7,107 nt of DNA from Candidatus Zhuqueibacterota bacterium. GTDB lineage: Bacteria; Zhuqueibacterota; QNDG01. Under the pieces are notes generated by a model. It made no database searches, was not told where the DNA came from, and was given only the letters and a program-made list of their open reading frames with translations. Position 1 is the first letter of the stretch. Every line of letters starts with the position of its first letter. The position numbers were made by a program, and so were the translations under genes. The stretch covers positions 1 through 7,107 of the forward strand of contig QNDG01000069.1 in the NCBI GenBank assembly GCA_003645915.1, read 5' to 3'. This document shows positions 1 through 4,585 of this stretch, piece by piece.

Positions 1-25
1 ATTATCATATTTTTTCCTGATAGAA

Positions 26-44
26 AATCGGGATTTCCCCGATT
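26..44. repeat. AATCGGG inverted repeat (possible regulator site or hairpin)
   Basis: AATCGGG at 26-32 is followed by a 5-base loop and its exact complement CCCGATT at 38-44, giving a 7-bp perfect dyad. A further direct copy, AATCGGGATTT, lies at 72-82. The dyad is centred about 205 bp upstream of the predicted transcription start of the first gene, a distance usual for sigma-54 enhancer-binding protein sites. It could equally be the transcript-end hairpin of a gene left of the window, although no clean T-run follows. The repeat is seen directly; its role is inferred. Confidence 0.5.
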
Positions 45-71
45 CTGATTATTATAGTTTTTCTTAAAGAG

Positions 72-82
72 AATCGGGATTT
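72..82 (+). repeat. Direct copy of AATCGGGATTT
   Basis: This 11-base sequence is identical to 26-36, the left arm of the upstream inverted repeat plus part of its loop. It has no matching right arm here, so it is a half-site rather than a second hairpin. A recurring half-site beside a full dyad is compatible with cooperative binding of a dimeric regulator, but a simple duplication of intergenic DNA explains it as well. Confidence 0.4.
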
Positions 83-108
83 TATCCTTTATCCTTTTCA
101 TTTTATCC
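82..108 (+). repeat. Short TTATCC repeats in pyrimidine-rich tract
   Basis: TTATCC occurs at 82-87, 89-94 and 103-108 inside a strongly pyrimidine-biased stretch. The spacings of 7 and 14 bases make it a degenerate heptamer repeat. No function can be assigned. It may be low-complexity intergenic expansion. Confidence 0.35.
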
Positions 109-213
109 TTATTTCTATCGCCTCTACATCTGATTCTCATATTTTTTCAACAACATACAATTTTTTATGATTTAAAATCGTTTACAAAATGAATCAAGAA
201 TGCTGAATGATGA

Positions 214-229
214 TGGCATGATATTTGAA
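214..229 (+). promoter_or_regulatory. Sigma-54-like (-24/-12) promoter of the secreted-protein operon
   Basis: TGGCATG-N4-TTGAA matches the RpoN consensus TGGCAYR-N4-TTGCW at every defined position except the C of the -12 GC, which is A here. GG at 215-216 and G at 227 have the required 10-base spacing. Transcription would start near 240 and leave a leader of about 29 bases containing the ribosome binding site, which fits. A nearly identical core precedes the hdrA gene. The match and position are seen; use by sigma-54 is inferred. GATATTTG is also one base off the Bacteroidetes -7 box TAnnTTTG, but no TTTG lies at the matching -33 distance. Confidence 0.45.
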
Positions 230-257
230 CATTTTTTAAAATTGCTGCACTAAGCTG

Positions 258-263
258 AAGGAG
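258..263 (+). promoter_or_regulatory. Ribosome binding site of first secreted gene
   Basis: AAGGAG is a strong Shine-Dalgarno match. It lies 5 bases before the ATG at 269 and 8 bases before an immediately following in-frame ATG at 272. The second ATG has the more usual spacing, so the protein may begin one residue later. The difference does not alter the signal peptide. Confidence 0.75.
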
Positions 264-268
264 AGAGA

Positions 269-2518
269 ATGATGAAAAATAATTTTGCAGCTATTATTTT
301 GTTTTCCCTGTTTTTATCCTGTTACTCCTTTGCGCAGGAGTATCTTGTTGTGTTTGCATCAAACCTTGAAAGTTCAGGCGGAACGTACAGAGAGGACAAT
401 TCGGGCGCGGATCTGTTCAGTGTCAGGTTCAATGCTGAAACAAAGCAGGTTACAAATCTGACAAAACTTACAGATTTCAGCGGAGCTGCGGAATGGTTTC
501 CTTCAATTTCCCCGGATTTAAAGTGGGTTGCTTATAATTATCAGATACATACTTTTAATGAAGTTCATCTTCTGAATTTAGAAACAGGAAAAGATACTGC
601 AATTGTCAGCGATGCAAGATTTCCCGAATGGATAAATGATTCGGAACTGCTTGTCAGTAAAAAACAAGGTGATAGAAGGGATATTTACAAAGTATCTCTT
701 GATTTAAATGGCTTAAGACCGCAAGTTTATTCAGTAGAAAGATTGACAGACTGGGCCAAATGTCCCAACACCTCATTTGCAGAAGATCCGTATCCTGTTC
801 CGGGAGAGGATAAATTTATTTTTCATACTATCAGAGGATCTTTGACTCGTGTTCCCGCTGCTATCGGAATAATAAATGAGGATGGGAGTGGATACAGTTT
901 GATTACAGAGTGGAACGGAAGCGGACACGGTATTGTTAGCAGTAACGGATCCAAAATTGTATGCAGTATGGCAGGAAACGGGAAACCTGTTGTAATTGAT
1001 ATTCAAAAAGATCCTGTTTCAACATCTGTTCTTCCGCTGTCAACAGATGCAGCGGAATTCTCAGGTTATGACACAAGATTTTCCAATGTAAGCAAAGTTG
1101 CCTGGACTTATGCTGCGTGGGCAGATTCAGGTAATTCCCTTTTACTGAGCGCTCAGGGATCGTCCCCTGATAATGTATTTTCTTTTTCGCGGATTTTTAA
1201 TGTCAAATTTGATGAAAACTGGGAATCTCCGGAAATATTTGATATTTCTTCTGAAATTGAGAATCTTGCAGAAAAAACCGGCAGGGATTTTTGTACTGCA
1301 TCTGCAAGAAAGATTCCTTCTCAGAATAGTGAGACCAGCGTGGTTTATGTGAATATCTTCCTCGGATCAGGTAATCCCGAAAATTCCGGTTTTCCCGATT
1401 TCTCCCTTGATGAGAACAGGGATGAGTACATAAAGTTCCGCAGAAATCTTGTTCTTTTCTGTGAGATGATCCACAATCATAATGTTGTAATTAATTGGAT
1501 GACAAACTGGAATTTTTTAAACGGAGTTTTGAAATGGGAAGATTTCGACCTTATGGCAAGCACAAACGGAAAAAATGTTGTAAGATACATTGCAGAAGAC
1601 CTTGGAATGAGTGTGGGACCTCACTGCCATGAAAACATGGGATATAATTATGCGGATAACTGCTGCCTTATAGACTCTCTCGGTGTTACACCATCAGATG
1701 TTGTGGGTGGTCATATTTCGGATCCTGATGATTCTCATTTTCAGAATTGGGAGAAATTCAGGCATGCTCAGCAGGGTGAGATGTTCCCTCACTATTTCTG
1801 GAAAGGGAATATCCTGACACTTCATGCAACATATAAGCATGTCAATAATCCCGAACCCTCAGGCGTGTGGAAACCAAAAGATAAAAATAATTTCTACAAG
1901 CATGATCCTGATGCGAATCTTTATGCAATAGGCCAGTACAAAAGCAACCTGCCGGGAATTGTTGAACTTGTCAATCTGTATAAATCCGGCGCGGTTTCAA
2001 AAGACAGCATGCTTACAGGTTCTGTAAATTTAAGCCAGAGCCAGCTTGATTCCCAGTTTATCAGTTCCTTTGAATCCAATACCCTTGCTAAGCTGTTAAG
2101 CATGCGAGACAAAGGTGAGATTAAGATTATAACTTTCAACCAAGTGATTGACATATGGAAAAGTTCGTTTGACACTTCAGGTTTTGTATATAATGCACCG
2201 GAACAGACAGACAGCCGGGTTGACGATTTAATTATTGATAATTTCAGATTAGAACAAAATTCCCCGAATCCTTTTAATTCACATACCACAATTAATTACA
2301 CCATTCGGGAAGAATCCGAAGTATGTTTGTCAGTTCTGAATATGTCCGGAAGACATGTACGCACTCTGGAACAGGGCAGAAAAGGGGCAGGCAGATATTC
2401 AGTAAGCTGGGATATGAAGGATGATAACAATCTTACTGTAGGTTCCGGAGTTTATCTTTACAGCCTCAAAATTAACGGGAATTATAAACAGGTAAGAAAA
2501 ATGATTCTTATCAAATAG
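269..2518 (+). CDS. Secreted beta-propeller / deacetylase-like protein with C-terminal sorting domain
   Basis: This is a 749-residue exported protein. Residues 1-22 form a signal peptide (basic start, hydrophobic core, SFA cleavage site before Gln23). Residues about 25-330 resemble a TolB/WD40-like propeller: a blade near 63-90 has the TolB-type pattern (NLTKLTD, then FPSISPDLKWVAYN). Residues about 358-530 resemble a polysaccharide-deacetylase (NodB-type) barrel, with a VYVNIFLGSG strand, a helix then VVINWMTNW, and a likely metal motif His452-Cys-His454, with His482 and His489 nearby. The classical NodB DD and HxxxH motifs are not obvious, so activity is uncertain. Residues about 657-749 are a FlgD-Ig/type IX sorting tail beginning NSPNPFN and ending in basic KMILIK. 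This suggests export across the outer membrane and surface attachment. It is the first gene of a pair with the hydrolase 10 bp downstream. The substrate is unknown. Gene and export: high confidence; catalytic domain: moderate to low. Confidence 0.9.
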   Translation: MMKNNFAAIILFSLFLSCYSFAQEYLVVFASNLESSGGTYREDNSGADLFSVRFNAETKQVTNLTKLTDFSGAAEWFPSISPDLKWVAYNYQIHTFNEVHLLNLETGKDTAIVSDARFPEWINDSELLVSKKQGDRRDIYKVSLDLNGLRPQVYSVERLTDWAKCPNTSFAEDPYPVPGEDKFIFHTIRGSLTRVPAAIGIINEDGSGYSLITEWNGSGHGIVSSNGSKIVCSMAGNGKPVVIDIQKDPVSTSVLPLSTDAAEFSGYDTRFSNVSKVAWTYAAWADSGNSLLLSAQGSSPDNVFSFSRIFNVKFDENWESPEIFDISSEIENLAEKTGRDFCTASARKIPSQNSETSVVYVNIFLGSGNPENSGFPDFSLDENRDEYIKFRRNLVLFCEMIHNHNVVINWMTNWNFLNGVLKWEDFDLMASTNGKNVVRYIAEDLGMSVGPHCHENMGYNYADNCCLIDSLGVTPSDVVGGHISDPDDSHFQNWEKFRHAQQGEMFPHYFWKGNILTLHATYKHVNNPEPSGVWKPKDKNNFYKHDPDANLYAIGQYKSNLPGIVELVNLYKSGAVSKDSMLTGSVNLSQSQLDSQFISSFESNTLAKLLSMRDKGEIKIITFNQVIDIWKSSFDTSGFVYNAPEQTDSRVDDLIIDNFRLEQNSPNPFNSHTTINYTIREESEVCLSVLNMSGRHVRTLEQGRKGAGRYSVSWDMKDDNNLTVGSGVYLYSLKINGNYKQVRKMILIK
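1340..1858 (+). other. Deacetylase-like domain with HxH motif (residues ~358-530)
   Basis: The segment after the propeller begins with a hydrophobic strand (residues 358-366). It then has a helix followed by the VVINWMTNW strand, where NodB/TIM-barrel deacetylases place 'xxTFF' or 'TW' strands. Next come GPHCHENMGYNYAD (451-463) and VVGGHI (478-483). The paired histidines 452 and 454 (nt 1622-1630) are the best metal-ligand candidates. The assignment rests on recalled fold patterns, not on an alignment. Confidence 0.4.
2237..2518 (+). other. C-terminal type IX sorting / FlgD-Ig-like tail of first secreted protein
   Basis: Residues 657-749 carry the series typical of this tail: NSPNPFN near 664-670, a TTINYTI strand, a V-x-L-x-V-x-N-xx-G-R strand and turn (687-695), GRYSVSWD (708-715), SGVYLYSLKINGN (726-738) and a basic end. 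In Bacteroidetes and relatives such tails direct the protein to the type IX secretion system. Whether this organism has that system cannot be seen here. Confidence 0.8.
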
Positions 2519-2521
2519 GAG
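2517..2521 (+). promoter_or_regulatory. Ribosome binding site overlapping upstream stop codon
   Basis: AGGAG lies 7 bases before the ATG at 2529, and its first two bases are the last two of the TAG stop of the preceding gene. The overlap points to translational coupling, and to one mRNA for both secreted proteins. Confidence 0.75.
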
Positions 2522-2528
2522 ATCTGAA

Positions 2529-4151
2529 ATGGAAAATAAAAGGAATGTTATTGTTCTAACAGTATTATTGAATTTTATTTTGTTTTTAAGTGTTTACAGC
2601 CAGTCTCCTGTTTTTAAGACCCACATTCCTTCGGATGCAGGCGGAACAGAAGGAATCTGCGTGAAAATAATCCCTCCGCCGGTTCAGCGTTTTCCCGGCG
2701 GAGCCCCTGTGGCAGTTTATGTTGAAGGCGGCACAAAGGGAGACGGACTTGACGGAACAGGGCTTAAGCTTGAACTTGAAGGGTTCGTTGAGATTTATTT
2801 TAATTTTCCAGGCAGCGGGCATCTGGAAGATGCAAGCGGAGGTGAGTATGATTTAAGAGGTCCCGAATGTCTGAAAGCGCTTAGGGATGTTATAAAGTTT
2901 GCATCAGGAGATTTTGCTGATAATAGCGGTAAAAATCTTTCGGATTTTCTAAAAAAAGTTGATCCTGATTACAATAATGTGGGGCTCATCGGATTATCAA
3001 ACGGCGGCAATGCTGCAATAGCAACGGCAGGTATGTTTGGAGACCAGTTAAGTTCCCTATCCTGGATTGTTAATTATGAATCACCAGTAGGAGACGGTAT
3101 GCCCACATGCGATGCAGGCTCAAACGGAAGTTCAACAAATCCCTCGGTAAATCCTGCCTATAATACTAAGACAGGCGAATTTGATCTTTCTCTTATTGTA
3201 TGGGACGATACTGTTTCAATCAACAAAAACCACTCTTTTGTAAACTTGTGTGAAATGCACGGAGGGTTATATTTTGATGTTAATAAAAACGGAGTAGTTG
3301 ATGAGGGTATGGATTTTATTCCGGTTCCCTTTGTTTATCAGAAAGGTTCGGATTACAAGGCGTTTTATTCTGTCCGCATAATGCAGGAAGCAGTTGGACG
3401 GAACTTGATTCCTTCCACACCTCCTTCTCACATACCTACGTTATCTCAGACAGAGGAATTCTGGTTTTACAGAAACGGAGAAAACTGGATTGAACAGGCT
3501 GTACAGAAAATTCCGGATCTCATATTTATAGTAGAAGCTTCGGAAACAGACCATGCACAGTCAGCACCGGATCATCCTCATGTGCTGATCCAGTATCAGG
3601 GGTTCTGTGATGCAGGCTGCCGTTTTGTGAGACTTAATCCTGACAGAACATACGTAGAAAAAATTCTTGGTTTTTCTGCTTCGGACGCTGCTGATAATGA
3701 TGCTTTTGCATCCTTTACTCACCAAAATATAATCACAGGGCTCCAGCCGCCGAGAGCAGGCGGATACCCTATTGCAGTAACAGTAAAAGCTGCAGCGTGT
3801 GAAGCAGCTGACAGAACATATTACAATAATACTGATTATCAGATTGATGAGGTTATATCATCGGTTGATCAGACCGGATCAATTCCCAATACAATACAAC
3901 TTTTTCAGAACTATCCAAATCCATTTAATCCAAGTACAACATTTAAGTTTACTTTGAGCCGTAAATCACAAGTAGAATTAAACGTATGCAATCTCCTGGG
4001 ACAAAAGGTGGCGGTTTTAAGAGAAGGAATTTTTAATGAGGGCGAGTATTCCGTGGTATGGAATCCGCAAGGGGTTTCATCAGGTGTTTATATTGTCAGA
4101 TTAAAGGCTGGCACACAGATTTTTACAAGAAAAGTCATATATTCCAGATAG
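2529..4151 (+). CDS. Secreted alpha/beta-hydrolase-like protein with C-terminal sorting domain
   Basis: This is a 540-residue exported protein. Residues 1-24 are a signal peptide with a likely VYS cleavage site before Gln25. The central part resembles a serine alpha/beta hydrolase. AVYVEGG (62-68) and IYFNFPGSG (89-97) look like core strands near an oxyanion region. GLSNGG (155-160) is a nucleophile elbow with Ser157. His342 in ETDHAQ (339-344), or His349/His351 in DHPH, are the candidate catalytic histidines. An insert at 250-262 (DVNKNGVVDEGMD) looks like an EF-hand/dockerin-type calcium loop. Residues about 454-540 form a sorting tail starting NYPNPFNPSTT, followed by VYIVRLKAG and a basic end, as in the preceding gene. 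It sits 10 bp after that gene and is co-transcribed with it, so the two may act on one extracellular substrate. Esterase or peptidase activity is possible; no substrate can be named. Gene and export are well supported; the enzyme class moderately. Confidence 0.88.
   Translation: MENKRNVIVLTVLLNFILFLSVYSQSPVFKTHIPSDAGGTEGICVKIIPPPVQRFPGGAPVAVYVEGGTKGDGLDGTGLKLELEGFVEIYFNFPGSGHLEDASGGEYDLRGPECLKALRDVIKFASGDFADNSGKNLSDFLKKVDPDYNNVGLIGLSNGGNAAIATAGMFGDQLSSLSWIVNYESPVGDGMPTCDAGSNGSSTNPSVNPAYNTKTGEFDLSLIVWDDTVSINKNHSFVNLCEMHGGLYFDVNKNGVVDEGMDFIPVPFVYQKGSDYKAFYSVRIMQEAVGRNLIPSTPPSHIPTLSQTEEFWFYRNGENWIEQAVQKIPDLIFIVEASETDHAQSAPDHPHVLIQYQGFCDAGCRFVRLNPDRTYVEKILGFSASDAADNDAFASFTHQNIITGLQPPRAGGYPIAVTVKAAACEAADRTYYNNTDYQIDEVISSVDQTGSIPNTIQLFQNYPNPFNPSTTFKFTLSRKSQVELNVCNLLGQKVAVLREGIFNEGEYSVVWNPQGVSSGVYIVRLKAGTQIFTRKVIYSR
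3276..3314 (+). other. EF-hand/dockerin-like calcium loop inside the hydrolase
   Basis: Residues 250-262 read DVNKNGVVDEGMD: acidic or amide side chains at loop positions 1, 3 and 5 (Asp250, Asn252, Asn254), glycine at 6, a hydrophobic residue at 8 and Asp258 at 9. The final acidic residue is at position 13 (Asp262) rather than 12, so the loop is slightly irregular. It is consistent with a structural calcium site in a secreted enzyme. Confidence 0.45.
3888..4151 (+). other. C-terminal type IX sorting / FlgD-Ig-like tail of hydrolase
   Basis: Residues 454-540 hold the canonical elements QNYPNPFNPSTT (460-471), an ELNVCNLLGQKV strand-turn (483-494), GEYSVVWN (505-512), SGVYIVRLKAGT (518-529) and a basic end KVIYSR. 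It parallels the tail of the preceding protein element by element but is diverged in sequence, so it is not a recent duplication. Confidence 0.85.
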
Positions 4152-4430
4152 AAAGCAGAAAATTTAAATTTTGAGGTTGTGCGGACAAGAATAATTTTGT
4201 AACCCGGAAAATTTAAAATGTATTTAATTAATTGTAGTGTACTTTCAAAGTGTAGCTAAATTTACATGTATGTCTTGATCTAATATAAAAATAATTGATA
4301 ATTAGATAAATTAATAATGTTTATTAGAAATTCTATCTTGATTTGAACTGATAATTTATGTAAGTTTCGCTGTTCAATTTTGAGCCTGTTTTTGAATGCT
4401 TCTGATTTGAATTGGTTTATGTTGTGTTTG

Positions 4431-4501
4431 AAGTTTTTCCTGAATAATGAATTTATTTGCAGCAGTTCTTTGCTTTGCCTGTTTAAAAGCAAGTTTTTCC
4501 T
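4431..4501 (+). repeat. AAGTTTTTCCT direct repeat, 60-bp period
   Basis: The 11-base sequence at 4431-4441 recurs exactly at 4491-4501. The flanks share only short words such as TGTTT(G/A)AA and TATTTGC, and those are not at the same offset. It may be the remnant of an old tandem duplication. Confidence 0.35.
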
Positions 4502-4535
4502 TGCCTGTATTTGCTTGTCAAATGTCTTACATATC

Positions 4536-4551
4536 CGGCAGGATACTTGTT
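4536..4551 (+). promoter_or_regulatory. Sigma-54-like promoter upstream of hdrA
   Basis: CGGCAGG-N4-TTGTT keeps GG (4537-4538), the 10-base spacing and the -12 TTG of the RpoN consensus. It departs at the leading T, the Y after GGCA and the C after TTG. Transcription would start near 4562 and leave a 24-base leader. On its own the match is moderate. It gains weight because the core GGCAnGATAyTTG is shared with the element before the first operon (215-227) and lies at a similar distance from the start codon (37 versus 42 bases from the -12 G). Confidence 0.35.
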
Positions 4552-4585
4552 TAATATCAAACAATTAATAAGGTATTATTAACAG

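Larger units (their letters stand above)
4152..4585. other. 434-bp AT-rich intergenic region
   Basis: No convincing gene lies here. Open frames on both strands start only at TTG, lack a ribosome binding site and encode Lys/Asn/Ile-rich or Phe/Leu-rich sequence expected from AT-rich DNA. There is a 14-base AT palindrome at 4159-4172 just after the hydrolase stop. Two copies of AAGTTTTTCCT lie exactly 60 bp apart (4431-4441 and 4491-4501), with GCCTGTTT copies at 4384 and 4477. No GC stem with a T-run was found that would end the upstream operon. The last 50 bases hold a sigma-54-like element. The stretch may be a decayed gene or a regulatory leader. Confidence 0.6.

Noticed and set aside
308..325. 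Lipoprotein signal in the first secreted protein (Cys18)
   Set aside because: The preceding FLS does not fit the lipobox (Leu expected at -3), and a good signal peptidase I site follows at Ala22/Gln23.
4159..4172. AAAATTTAAATTTT palindrome after the hydrolase stop as a terminator
   Set aside because: Only A-T pairs, no loop and no following T-run; too weak to call a terminator.
4275..4302. TTGATC-N16-GATAAT, a sigma-70-like pair
   Set aside because: Such matches are expected by chance in very AT-rich DNA, and it would give a leader of about 275 bases. The element at 4536-4551 is better placed.
4280..4564. Minus-strand 94-codon open frame in the intergenic gap
   Set aside because: It begins at TTG, has no Shine-Dalgarno, has low-complexity Lys/Asn/Ile composition, and its 5' end runs into the hdrA promoter zone. 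Not supported as a gene.
4380..4568. Plus-strand 62-codon open frame in the same gap
   Set aside because: TTG start, no ribosome site, Phe/Leu/Cys-rich composition explained by T-rich DNA.
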